In this document: piece by piece, positions 7,875-14,883 of the stretch
Numbering within the stretch: position 1 is the first letter of the stretch
How the letters are laid out: the number at the start of each line of letters is the position of its first letter
Assembly (NCBI GenBank): GCA_900540185.1
Contig: UQFH01000017.1
Coordinates: 1-22,858, forward strand
Source of the DNA: an uncultured Eubacteriales bacterium
GTDB taxonomy: Bacteria; Bacillota; Clostridia; Tissierellales; Peptoniphilaceae
DNA: 22,858 nucleotides
Direction of reading: 5' to 3'
The notes under the pieces: generated by a model
What the model was told of the DNA's origin: nothing
The model's database searches: none
What the model saw: the letters and a program-made list of their open reading frames with translations, nothing else
Made by a program: the position numbers and the translations under genes

Positions 7875-7909
7875 ATATCTATGGGAGAAAATCTCATAGA
7901 TATTTTTTT
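7875..7909 (+). terminator. Rho-independent terminator of the ung-to-DUF4298 operon
   Basis: ATATCTATGGGA (7875-7886) pairs with TCTCATAGATAT (7892-7903), twelve pairs with one G-T, across a GAAAA loop, and runs into seven T. Confidence 0.92.
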
Positions 7910-7934
7910 ACAAATTTTCACTTTGTGTTATAAT
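7907..7934 (+). promoter_or_regulatory. Promoter of the radical SAM gene
   Basis: TTTACA (7907-7912), a 16-base spacer and TATAAT (7929-7934), with TG one base before the -10 box (extended -10). The -35 box overlaps the T-run of the preceding terminator. Confidence 0.7.
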
Positions 7935-7954
7935 ATAAACAAAGGAGTGATTTT

Positions 7955-8860
7955 GTGGACAAGTTTTATCCGAAATATATGTACACGCCGATGCCGGAAA
8001 TGCACAACGAGATGGTGCCGGTGACCGCCGGATGCTCATACAAAAAATGCATCTATTGCGATTTAAACTACAGACAAAAGTTTCAGGTTTTTAAGCTTGA
8101 CGACGTCGAAAAATTTTTGGTTCATCGAAAAGCGGCACTCGAAAAAATGAATCGCATGCCGAAGAAATTCACGCTCCTTGAGGGCAATCCTCTCTGTGTG
8201 TCGACCGAACATTTGGCGGCGGTGCTTGAACTCATAAACAAATATTTCGATGTGGAATATGTTTCGATGTTTGCGCGCGCGACTGACGTTTTGAGAAAAA
8301 GCGACGAAGAGCTTTTGAGATTAAAAGCGCTCGGCATGGACAGACTTTGCTTGGGACTCGAAAGCGGCTCCGATGAAGTTCTCTCGTTTCACAAAAAGGG
8401 ACACACGGCGCACGACAGCGCTCTTGCGACAAGAAAACTCGACAGACTCGGAATAAATTACTCCGCATATTTTATGTTGGGGCTCGGCGGCAGAGAAATG
8501 ACGATGAGCCACAGGCGTGAAACGGCGAAACTTTTAAACGAAATACACCCGTTTGAAGTCGTGTTTGTCACAACTGTCATCTTTAAGCGCGCGCCTCTAA
8601 AGGACTATGTACGGGACAAAAGATTTCTTCGAATGAGCGTCAAAGAAATTTTGGAAGAAGAAATTTATATAATTGAAAATCTCAATATGAACACAATTAT
8701 AAAAGCAACACACAAGACCAACCCGATTCCGCTGCAGGCGAAATTTCCGGAGGGGAAAGAGATTTTTTTAAGAAAATTAAAGGACTACTACGAGTCGAAC
8801 GACGAAAAAGCACTTGTGAAAAACGAGATGAAAAAGTGGAAAATTTGGGATAAAGAGTAA
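7955..8860 (+). CDS. Radical SAM protein, CX4CX2C cluster type
   Basis: A 301-residue radical SAM enzyme. The cluster motif is CSYKKCIYC (Cys27, Cys32, Cys35), with four residues between the first two cysteines. This is the known GCSxxKCxFC variant, not the classical CX3CX2C. Further signs of the fold are the LLEGNPLCVS strand (GGEP-like) near 74-83, DRLCLGLESGSDEVL near 129-143 and YFMLGLGG near 172-179. The reaction is unknown; similarity to Elp3/HemN-like proteins is superficial. Start choice: GTG at 7955, with AAAGGAGTGA seven to nine bases upstream. The gene is monocistronic, with its own promoter and a shared bidirectional terminator. Confidence 0.88.
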   Translation: MDKFYPKYMYTPMPEMHNEMVPVTAGCSYKKCIYCDLNYRQKFQVFKLDDVEKFLVHRKAALEKMNRMPKKFTLLEGNPLCVSTEHLAAVLELINKYFDVEYVSMFARATDVLRKSDEELLRLKALGMDRLCLGLESGSDEVLSFHKKGHTAHDSALATRKLDRLGINYSAYFMLGLGGREMTMSHRRETAKLLNEIHPFEVVFVTTVIFKRAPLKDYVRDKRFLRMSVKEILEEEIYIIENLNMNTIIKATHKTNPIPLQAKFPEGKEIFLRKLKDYYESNDEKALVKNEMKKWKIWDKE

Positions 8861-8896
8861 ACAAAAACCGGGGTTATACATGCCCCGGTTGTTTTT
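8861..8896. terminator. Bidirectional terminator between radical SAM and MATE genes
   Basis: ACCGGGG (8867-8873) pairs with CCCCGGT (8883-8889). It is flanked by A-rich sequence on the left and GTTTTTG on the right, so it can work on both strands. The last five codons of the MATE gene lie inside the hairpin. Confidence 0.85.
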
Positions 8897-10223
8897 GTTG
8901 TTTGAGCTTCTTTGCAATGTGTCGATTTCTCGCACGCAAACTTACATAAAAAATCATTGCGAAAATAAATGTGAGCGTCTCCGAAATGAGAGAAGAGAAC
9001 CAGATATACTCCGGATTTATTCTCGTCGTCACAAAAAGTGCGAGCGCTATAAAAAGAATCGAGCGAAAAACATTTATCAAAATCGAATACTTCGGCATGA
9101 TAAACGAAACGCAAATCGCGGCTATCAAGACATTGAAACCCGCAATGAAGAAAGAATAAGTAAACTTCATCATCGCCGTCACGGAATAACTTATTTGCTC
9201 CGGATTTTCTCCGAGGAAAAGCCCGAAAATATTGCTCGAATAAATGTGGAAAATCACAAAGAAAAACACCGCAGTCGCCATCACCATTAAAAGCGCATTT
9301 TTAAATATCTTCTTGCACGACTTGAAATCCTTTTGACCGTAGTAGAAACTCAGAAGCGGTTGGATGCCCTGTGTGATTCCGGCAAACACCATAAGAACCA
9401 GCTGATTTAAATAAGAAATGACTGAAAAAGTCGCAATCTCGTCTGTGCCCAAAAACTTTATAATAAAAAAATTGTATAAAAAAATAATTACTCCGACCCC
9501 GACTTCCGAAACGAAATCTCCGATTCCCAGCACAAAAATATTTTTCAAAGTCTCAAGCTTAAACTTCACCTCGACGAACTCGAGATTCGACTTGCCGACC
9601 GTAAAATGAACGAGATAGACGAGAGTCGAAATCACCTGTGAAATGCCGGTTGCAATTGCGGCGCCCTTGATGCCCCAACCGAGCACGCCGACAAAAAGAT
9701 AGTCGAGAACGACATTTGAAATCCCGCAAGTTAAAACAGTCTTCATCGCAAGCCGTGGAAAACCGTCGACCTTAACGAGAATCTCCATATTATATGAAAT
9801 CATAAAAAACGGCACGAAATAAATAATATTTCCGAAATAATCCATAACATATGGGTACAAATCGCCGGTCGCCCCAAGAAAGACGGCAATCCTCTCGCGG
9901 AAAATATAAAACACCGCCGTCAAAATGAGCGACAGAATTGAAACCGTCATCATATTAAAACTGAAAACTTTATTCGCTTTTAAATAGTCCTCCTTGCCAA
10001 TGAAAATGCCGCAAAGTGTCTGACTTCCGACGGCGGCGATAATACCGAGCGCAAAAACCAAATTGATAAAAGGCATGCTGATATTGACCGCGGAGAGCGC
10101 ATTCTCGCCGACAAACTTTGCCACAAAAAAACCGTCAACCATTGAATAGAGCGAAAAAACAACCATCGCCCCGATCGACGGAATGACAAATCTGAAGAAC
10201 TTCTTTGATAAACTGGAAATAAT
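8874..10223 (-). CDS. MATE family multidrug efflux transporter, probable ATT start
   Basis: A polytopic MATE transporter that would export cationic or other drugs against a sodium or proton gradient. From the ATT start the length is 449 residues, normal for the family, with about twelve hydrophobic segments in two halves. Family hallmarks are FSLYSMVDGFFVAKFVG near the N terminus, ALSAVNISMPF, GSQTLCGIFIGK, and AFAGITQGIQPLLSFYYGQ-type sequence at the start of the second half (here VFAGITQGIQPLLSFYYGQ). The only ATG nearby (10166) would delete most of the first helix. The reading frame stays open upstream and encodes FFRFVIPSIGAMVVF, which fits the family, but contains no ATG, GTG or TTG before the TGA at about 10236. 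GAGGGGG (10234-10228) stands before tandem ATT codons at 10223 and 10220. Confidence 0.85.
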   Translation of the reverse strand: MISSLSKKFFRFVIPSIGAMVVFSLYSMVDGFFVAKFVGENALSAVNISMPFINLVFALGIIAAVGSQTLCGIFIGKEDYLKANKVFSFNMMTVSILSLILTAVFYIFRERIAVFLGATGDLYPYVMDYFGNIIYFVPFFMISYNMEILVKVDGFPRLAMKTVLTCGISNVVLDYLFVGVLGWGIKGAAIATGISQVISTLVYLVHFTVGKSNLEFVEVKFKLETLKNIFVLGIGDFVSEVGVGVIIFLYNFFIIKFLGTDEIATFSVISYLNQLVLMVFAGITQGIQPLLSFYYGQKDFKSCKKIFKNALLMVMATAVFFFVIFHIYSSNIFGLFLGENPEQISYSVTAMMKFTYSFFIAGFNVLIAAICVSFIMPKYSILINVFRSILFIALALFVTTRINPEYIWFSSLISETLTFIFAMIFYVSLRARNRHIAKKLKQQKQPGHV

Positions 10224-10240
10224 AAAACCCCCTCAAATAT

Positions 10241-10269
10241 ATATTACCACAATAAAATCAGTAACTCAA
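10241..10269 (-). promoter_or_regulatory. Promoter of the MATE gene
   Basis: On the minus strand TTGAGT (10269-10264), a 17-base spacer and TAATAT (10246-10241). The predicted transcript would start at about 10234, right at the ribosome binding site. Confidence 0.65.
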
Positions 10270-10390
10270 ATTTAATTGGTGGGTACATTTGCGGGCCTTT
10301 TCGAAAATTCCCCGCAAATTGCGGTGTATATTTGGGAACCGGTAATTTCAGGTTCTCTTTTTGTTATTGTATGTGTATGTGTACGCATCC

Positions 10391-10420
10391 GTAGCGCGAC
10401 GGTTCTGTGAATCCTCGCGC
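10391..10420 (+). repeat. REP-like palindrome R2 (minimal type)
   Basis: GTAG (10391-10394) is followed directly by CGCGA (10395-10399), pairing with TCGCG (10415-10419) over a 15-base loop. The usual CCCATTTTTGTGTA flank follows. This is the shortest version of the unit and shows that the long inner hairpin of R1 and R4-R6 is optional. Confidence 0.75.
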
Positions 10421-10536
10421 CCATTTTTGTGTATATGGAATATGTATTATTACCAACAACGCTGCGTTTATAAAATATCGAACCCAAACCTTTTATCAAA
10501 TTCCAAATCCACCCATCATTGTGCGTTCCCCAGAAC

Positions 10537-10561
10537 GTAGCGTCGGGTCGCTTCCCGACGC
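10537..10561 (+). repeat. REP-like palindrome R3 (perfect short stem)
   Basis: GTAG (10537-10540), then CGTCGGG (10541-10547) pairs with CCCGACG (10554-10560) across TCGCTT, followed by the conserved flank CCCATTTTTGTGTA. Confidence 0.75.
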
Positions 10562-10600
10562 CCATTTTTGTGTACGTGTAATATGTATTATCACCAACAA

Positions 10601-11260
10601 CGCTGAGCACATAAAATATAAAAAAATATCACCGGGAAATATTTCCACGACGGTAATCTCATTTAATTTTATAAACTCGCACACGTAACCGTAGCGCGAC
10701 GGTTCTGTGAAGTCCTTCCTGTGCCCAACCGAGCGAAAAAGAAATCTTTGATTTCGTTTTTGAGCACGGGAAGGGTAGCGCCCATTTTTGTGTATATGGA
10801 ATATGTATTATTACCAACAACGCTGAGCACACAAAATATAAAAAAATATCACCGTGAAATATTTCCACGACGGTAACCTCATTTAATTTTATAAACTCGC
10901 ACACGTAACCGTAGCGCGACGGTTCTGTGAAGTCCTTCCTGTGCCCAACCGAGCGAAAAAGAAATCTTTGATTTCGTTTTTGAGCACGGGAAGGGTAGCG
11001 CCCATTTTTGTGTATATGGAATATGTATTATCACCAACAACGCTGAGCACACAAAATATAAAAAAATATCACCGTGAAATATTTCCGCGACGGTAACCTC
11101 ATTTAATTTTATAAACTCGCACACGCATCCGTAGCGCGACGGTTCTGTGAAGTCCTTCCTGTGCCCAACCGAGCGAAAAAGAAATCTTTGATTTCGTTTT
11201 TGAGCACGGGAAGGGTAGCGCCCAATTTTGTGTATATGGAATATGTATTACCACCAACAA
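10601..11260 (+). repeat. Three tandem 220-bp units carrying REPs R4, R5 and R6
   Basis: Units start at 10601, 10821 and 11041 with exact 220-base spacing. Each contains a 90-base linker (GCTGAGCACA..., AT-rich, ending ATAAACTCGCACACG), a GTAG-footed palindrome (GTAG at 10691, 10911, 11131; palindromes to 10783, 11003 and 11223) with the long inner hairpin, and the conserved 3' flank. Units one and two have AACCGT-agcgcg-ACGGTT around GTAG; the third has CATCCGT. Short minus-strand reading frames within it simply repeat with the array and are not genes. Confidence 0.85.
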
Positions 11261-11326
11261 CGTTGTGACCATAAAATATATGTACCAAAACCCCCATACC
11301 TCACATCAAATTACCTCCACCCTCAT

Positions 11327-11569
11327 ATTTGCGAGGATATTTTGATGAGAAACGGCTCGATGGAGTGTTTTTGGAGTGAGGCATACTGGCAAGTATGTCG
11401 CAGCGACGAAAACACGGAATCAGTCGTTTATCGCAAAAAGATAGCCCTAACCCGTGCTTTTTGATTTGACAAAATCAAAAACACGATGGTAGGTCTTCCG
11501 CAAAGACGTCCGACGACATTTCGACGAATAGGAGAAATGAGTCGTAGACGTCGACTGCAAACCGCAAAT
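11327..11569. mobile_element. C element copy 2, interrupted by an E element
   Basis: The bounds are ATTTGCG (11327-11333) and CGCAAAT (11563-11569). Removing 11441-11559 leaves 124 bases and restores an arm reading AAAAAG|AACCGCAAAT, which matches copy 1. Stem pairs GTGTTTTTG with CGAAAACAC and AAACGGCT with AGTCGTTT differ from copy 1 yet remain paired. The tip is CATACT-ggca-AGTATG. Confidence 0.8.
11441..11559 (+). mobile_element. E element copy 2 (119 bp), inserted in C element 2
   Basis: It starts ATAGCCCTAACCC and ends GACTGCA. It holds a strong hairpin, CGTG-c-TTTTTGATTT paired with AAATCAAAAA-CACG across GACA, and a GTC/GAC-rich right half. It is the inverted counterpart of 1-121. 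No target duplication beyond at most a base can be seen, and no transposase is encoded. Confidence 0.78.
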
Positions 11570-11587
11570 ATTTCTTTGCTAATTGGG

Positions 11588-11593
11588 TATAAT
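11588..11593 (+). promoter_or_regulatory. Probable -10 box of the methyltransferase gene
   Basis: A perfect TATAAT lies about 47 bases before the ATG, with no convincing -35 box at the usual distance. The -35 region would overlap the right end of the interrupted C element. Confidence 0.45.
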
Positions 11594-11639
11594 ATAATTG
11601 AGATAACATTATCACAGTGAAACAAAAAAGGAGGCTATA

Positions 11640-12359
11640 ATGTCAAAATTTTACAATGAAATAGCGGGTATCTATAGCAAACTATTTCCGCTCAGTGAAA
11701 AGAAACTGGAATTCTTAATTGAATCGGCAAAAAAATCCGGAGGCATCGACGTGCTTGACGTCGCATGCGGAGACGGAAAAGAAGAAAAAGCATTGGTCGA
11801 CAGAGGCTACAACGTCGTCGGACTTGACATGGAACCGTCGATGATTGAAGAAGCAATCGAAAACGGACTCGACGCTGAAGTCCTAGACATGCTTAAAATC
11901 GATGAACTTCGCGGCAACTACGACTTCATATACTCGGTCGGAAACTCCATACCGCACCTTGACAACATGAACCAAGTCATAACCTTCCTCGAAAAAGCAT
12001 ACGACAAACTAAAAAACAACGGTGTCCTCGTAATCCAAAACATAAACTTCAACCTGTTTTGGAAAGATGATGCAGCCGAAGGGGAACACCTTGGCGACCT
12101 CCCGACAATAAAGGGCGACGACCATACCTTCGTCCGCGAATACTATCGCCGCGGCTCGAAAATCGGCTTCAAAACCCTCATCAACTACAAAGACAAACAT
12201 TACATCAACGAAGTCGAACTCCTTCCAATCGACCCCTACAAACTCGCCGACACAATGATCAAAATCGGCTACACTGACATTGAACTCTTCGGCAACTTCT
12301 CGAAAGCGCCAATGGGAGAGGGGAATGCGGCTATCATTCGCGCCCGAAAAGTAAAATAA
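11640..12359 (+). CDS. Class I SAM-dependent methyltransferase
   Basis: A 239-residue Rossmann-fold methyltransferase. Motif I is LDVACGDGKEEKAL at residues 39-52 and the acidic end of strand 2 is in GLDMEPSMI at 61-69. YDFIYSVGNSIPHL near 94-107 is the motif IV region, followed by FLEKAYDKLKNNGVLVIQNIN. This pattern fits small-molecule or protein N/O-methyltransferases of the Methyltransf_11/25 type; the substrate is unknown. The start is supported by AAGGAGG about six bases upstream. It stands alone between two repeat mosaics. It appears to use more C-ending codons (AAC, GAC, TAC, ATC) than the ung operon, which hints at a different history. No separate terminator was found; REP R7, 50 bases downstream, could serve. 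Confidence 0.9.
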   Translation: MSKFYNEIAGIYSKLFPLSEKKLEFLIESAKKSGGIDVLDVACGDGKEEKALVDRGYNVVGLDMEPSMIEEAIENGLDAEVLDMLKIDELRGNYDFIYSVGNSIPHLDNMNQVITFLEKAYDKLKNNGVLVIQNINFNLFWKDDAAEGEHLGDLPTIKGDDHTFVREYYRRGSKIGFKTLINYKDKHYINEVELLPIDPYKLADTMIKIGYTDIELFGNFSKAPMGEGNAAIIRARKVK

Positions 12360-12409
12360 ATTTGCGGTCTATTTTGCGGATTATTTTGTATAAAATCGCA
12401 AGCGCCGCC

Positions 12410-12460
12410 GTAGCGGGACGGCATACGTTGTGACGTAAGGAACAACGATGTCCTCCCGCC
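12410..12460 (+). repeat. REP-like palindrome R7
   Basis: GTAG (12410-12413), then CGGGA (12414-12418) pairs with TCCCG (12454-12458). The inner stem CGTTGT (12426-12431) pairs with ACAACG (12442-12447), followed by CCCATTTTTGTGTA. It lies between the methyltransferase and the RAYT gene. Confidence 0.82.
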
Positions 12461-12690
12461 CATTTTTGTGTACGTGAAATATGTATCATTACCAACAACG
12501 CTGCGTTTATAAAATATCGAACCAAAAATACCGCACTTTCGCTGTTATGACAACATACAACCACTGATGTGTCGATACAATATCGACCCCAAAATCCATT
12601 CCGAATAAACAACTCCACCAACAACGTTGTGCCAATAAAATATCGAAACCAAAACCCTCAACCCTCAAACCTCATACACCACCCCCACCC
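12461..12690. repeat. REP 3' flank and partial AT-rich block upstream of the RAYT gene
   Basis: Positions 12461-12530 are the conserved flank (AATATGTATCATTACCAACAACG, then ATAAAATATCGAACC). 12537-12565 match the GTTATGACAACATACAACCA part of the AT-rich block. From 12640 to 12690 the sequence is C-rich without clear signals. Confidence 0.55.
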
Positions 12691-12693
12691 CAA

Positions 12694-12722
12694 TTGATAT
12701 CCCTCGCACAAAATGATACAAT
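12694..12722 (+). promoter_or_regulatory. Promoter of the RAYT gene
   Basis: TTGATA (12694-12699), a 17-base spacer and TACAAT (12717-12722), followed by AAGGAGG (12730-12736) seven bases before the ATG. Confidence 0.72.
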
Positions 12723-12743
12723 ACAAACAAAGGAGGCACCCAT

Positions 12744-13229
12744 ATGAAACACAGAACCCACATGCGTATGCAATCATTCGACTACGGAAGCCACTACTCC
12801 TACTTTGTCACCATATGTACATACAAACGACAACGGGCATTCGGAAAAATCTCCGAAAACGGATTCGTTCCGATAATCCCTGAAATCCAAAAGATATTCA
12901 CAGAAACACTTGATGAAATCGAAAAATCATATCCGGGAATTGAATTCGACAACACCGTTATAATGCCCGACCATATCCACCTGCTCCTCACAAATATCTC
13001 CGATAATAACATACCGCTTGGCGATATCGTTGCCTCCTTTAAAATACGTCTTACAAAAAAATACGGATACCTTGTAAAACAAGGAAAATTGCCGCCCTAT
13101 AAAAACAAACTGCTTCAAACAAACTATTATGACCACATCATAACGGATGATGACGACTACGACAAAACATATGACTACATCACAAACAACCCAATTTCAT
13201 GGTGGATGCGTTATGGTGGAAACAAATAA
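12744..13229 (+). CDS. REP-associated tyrosine transposase (RAYT), Y1/IS200-like
   Basis: A single-domain HUH endonuclease of 161 residues. The metal-binding pair is His77 and His79 in MPDHIHLLL. The catalytic tyrosine is Tyr128 or Tyr129 in TNYYDHII, followed by YITNNPISWW. The N terminus (RMQSFDYGSHYSYFVTICT, residues 8-26) is the form seen in RAYTs, not in classical IS200 TnpA. Known RAYTs cut and join single-stranded REP DNA, guided by a GTAG or GGAG tetranucleotide next to a hairpin, and are vertically kept, single-copy genes. Here GTAG-footed palindromes lie on both sides (12410 and 13429 are nearest). The gene is complete, with a promoter, ribosome binding site and terminator, and no IS ends or accompanying TnpB were found, so it seems to be maintained as an independent gene. 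Confidence 0.92.
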   Translation: MKHRTHMRMQSFDYGSHYSYFVTICTYKRQRAFGKISENGFVPIIPEIQKIFTETLDEIEKSYPGIEFDNTVIMPDHIHLLLTNISDNNIPLGDIVASFKIRLTKKYGYLVKQGKLPPYKNKLLQTNYYDHIITDDDDYDKTYDYITNNPISWWMRYGGNK

Positions 13230-13234
13230 TATGC

Positions 13235-13263
13235 ATAACATCGCATTGCGGTGTTATTTTTTT
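13235..13263 (+). terminator. Rho-independent terminator of the RAYT gene
   Basis: ATAACATCGC (13235-13244) pairs with GCGGTGTTAT (13248-13257), ten pairs with one G-T, then a T-run. Confidence 0.88.
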
Positions 13264-13308
13264 AATATATATATGTATAAATTCGCAATCGCATTGTACC
13301 ACATATTT

Positions 13309-13425
13309 AACTTTCGTTGTTATGACAACATACAACCACCGGTGTGTCCATATATATACATAAAATATTACATTCACATATATATAATTATTCCGTTTAT
13401 ACAATTGTATATGTCATTGTACGCC
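13309..13425. repeat. AT-rich D-type block, upstream of R8
   Basis: It matches 210-325 and 13623-13741. It contains GTTGT-TATG-ACAAC, an alternating AT stretch with ATATATATA-type sequence, and TATACAATTGTATA. It always ends a few bases before a GTAG foot, so it may be part of the REP unit. Confidence 0.65.
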
Positions 13426-13428
13426 ACC

Positions 13429-13479
13429 GTAGCGGGACGGCATACGTTGTGACGTAAGGAACAACGATGTCCTCCCGCC
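13429..13479 (+). repeat. REP-like palindrome R8
   Basis: GTAG (13429-13432), CGGGA with TCCCG (13473-13477), inner CGTTGT/ACAACG. Identical core to R7. It is the first REP after the RAYT gene. Confidence 0.82.
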
Positions 13480-13652
13480 CATTTTTGTGTACGTAGAATA
13501 TGTATTATTACCAACAACGCTGTGCCTATAAAATATCGAACCAAAAAATACCACGAGTAAATATTATCACACCGACAAAATCATCAATTGTATAAATTCG
13601 CAATCGCATTGTACCGCCATATTTAAATTTCGTTGTTATGACAACATACAAC
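13429..13652. repeat. 224-bp direct duplication, copy 1 (copy 2 at 14564-14787)
   Basis: R8 and its downstream sequence up to CAACATACAACCA reappear, as far as I can compare by eye without differences, 1135 bases downstream, where they start with R11. The copies diverge immediately after this point. Confidence 0.75.
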
Positions 13653-13741
13653 CACCGGTGTGTTCATATATATACATAAATTATTACATTCACATATATA
13701 TAATTATTTCGTTTATATAATTGTATATGTTATTATACGCA
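13623..13741. repeat. AT-rich D-type block, upstream of R9
   Basis: Same sequence type as 13309-13425 with few differences. It leads directly into R9. Confidence 0.65.
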
Positions 13742-13744
13742 TCC

Positions 13745-13795
13745 GTAGCGGGACGGCATACGTTGTGACGTAAGGAACAACGATGTCCTCCCGCC
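13745..13795 (+). repeat. REP-like palindrome R9
   Basis: GTAG (13745-13748), CGGGA with TCCCG (13789-13793), inner CGTTGT/ACAACG. It starts a roughly 319-bp unit that is repeated in tandem from 14064 to about 14345. Confidence 0.82.
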
Positions 13796-13934
13796 CATTT
13801 TTGTGTTTGTGAAATATGTATCATTACCAACAACGCTGTGCCTATAAAATATCGAACCCAAACCTTTTATCACATTCCAAATTCACCTATTATTTTGTGT
13901 TTCCCAAAATATTCCCCCCCAATTCTCCCTCTTG

Positions 13935-14014
13935 GCGGCGATACACCTTTTTGTGCGTTCGGTTACGAAATCGAAGATTTCTACCTCACCCGTAAAAAAA
14001 CTGGTCGCCGCTAC
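13935..14014 (-). repeat. REP-like palindrome R13, reverse orientation
   Basis: On the minus strand GTAG (14014-14011) is followed by CGGCGA (14010-14005), which pairs with TCGCCG (13941-13936). Inside, GAAATC and GATTTC pair. It lies between plus-strand R9 and R10, forming a head-to-tail and tail-to-tail mix like a BIME. Confidence 0.65.
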
Positions 14015-14063
14015 CTGCGGCGTGTACGTATTGTTACAATTGTACAAGCATATGTACGCATCC

Positions 14064-14114
14064 GTAGCGGGACGGCATACGTTGTGACGTAAGGAACAAC
14101 GATGTCCTCCCGCC
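14064..14114 (+). repeat. REP-like palindrome R10
   Basis: GTAG (14064-14067), CGGGA with TCCCG (14108-14112), inner CGTTGT/ACAACG. It is 319 bases after R9. Confidence 0.82.
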
Positions 14115-14255
14115 CATTTTTGTGTTTGTGAAATATGTATCATTACCAATAACGCTGTGCCTATAAAATATCGAACCCAAACCTTTTATCACATTCCAAA
14201 TTAACCTATTATTGTGTGTCTCCCAAAATATCCCCCCCCCCAATTCTCCCTCTTG

Positions 14256-14334
14256 GCGGCGATACACCTTTTTATCTCATCTCACGACGAAATCGAAGCT
14301 TTCTGTTCGATGGAAAAAAACTGGTCGCCGCTAC
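14256..14334 (-). repeat. REP-like palindrome R14, reverse orientation
   Basis: On the minus strand GTAG (14334-14331), CGGCGA (14330-14325) pairing with TCGCCG (14262-14257). The stem foot is identical to R13, but the interior differs (ATCGA...TCGAT instead of GAAATC...GATTTC). Confidence 0.65.
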
Positions 14335-14344
14335 CTGCGGCGTG

Positions 14345-14563
14345 TACGTATTTATACATAAATTATTACACACACATTCAGAAAAATATTCTGTTTATAC
14401 AATTATAAATGTTCATGTACGCATTGTACCACCATATTCGACTTTCGTTGTTATAACAACATACAGTCAACGGGGTATTTATAAAATATATTCCAAAAAT
14501 ACAAAATACAAATATTTTCTGTGACTATGAGCTTACCAATTGTACAAGCATATATACGCATCC
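14345..14563. repeat. Fragments of AT-rich D-type blocks between R14 and R11
   Basis: 14352-14428 resembles the second half of the D block, and 14445-14470 its GTTGTTATAACAAC palindrome. The order of the halves is swapped relative to 13309-13425, indicating rearrangement. No gene is seen. Confidence 0.5.
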
Positions 14564-14614
14564 GTAGCGGGACGGCATACGTTGTGACGTAAGGAACAAC
14601 GATGTCCTCCCGCC
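14564..14614 (+). repeat. REP-like palindrome R11
   Basis: GTAG (14564-14567), CGGGA with TCCCG (14608-14612), inner CGTTGT/ACAACG. It heads the second copy of the 224-bp duplication (14564-14787). Confidence 0.82.
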
Positions 14615-14883
14615 CATTTTTGTGTACGTAGAATATGTATTATTACCAACAACGCTGTGCCTATAAAATATCGAACCAAAAAATACCACGAGTAAATATT
14701 ATCACACCGACAAAATCATCAATTGTATAAATTCGCAATCGCATTGTACCGCCATATTTAAATTTCGTTGTTATGACAACATACAACCAATGATGTGTTT
14801 CTAAAATATATTTCCAGAATATCATGTGCAACGTTATCCGCACTGACAAATTTTATAAATTACATAAAATCGCAAGCACCGCC

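Noticed and set aside
10659..11124. Two near-identical 81-codon minus-strand frames as a duplicated small gene
   Set aside because: They lie wholly within the repeat array, cross the hairpins, lack ribosome binding sites and repeat only because the DNA does.
10601..11260. Tandem 220-bp repeats as a CRISPR array
   Set aside because: The whole 220-base unit repeats with no unique spacers of 30-40 bases, and no cas genes are present; the units are REP palindromes plus linkers.
12744..13229. IS200/IS605 insertion sequence
   Set aside because: No TnpB or matching left and right IS ends bound the gene, and the N terminus and YITNNP tail are of RAYT type; it has its own promoter and terminator.
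13838..14524. Short frames of 60-100 codons between R9 and R11
   Set aside because: They are made of REP and AT-rich repeat sequence, occur in duplicate with the repeats, and have no recognisable domain or ribosome binding site.
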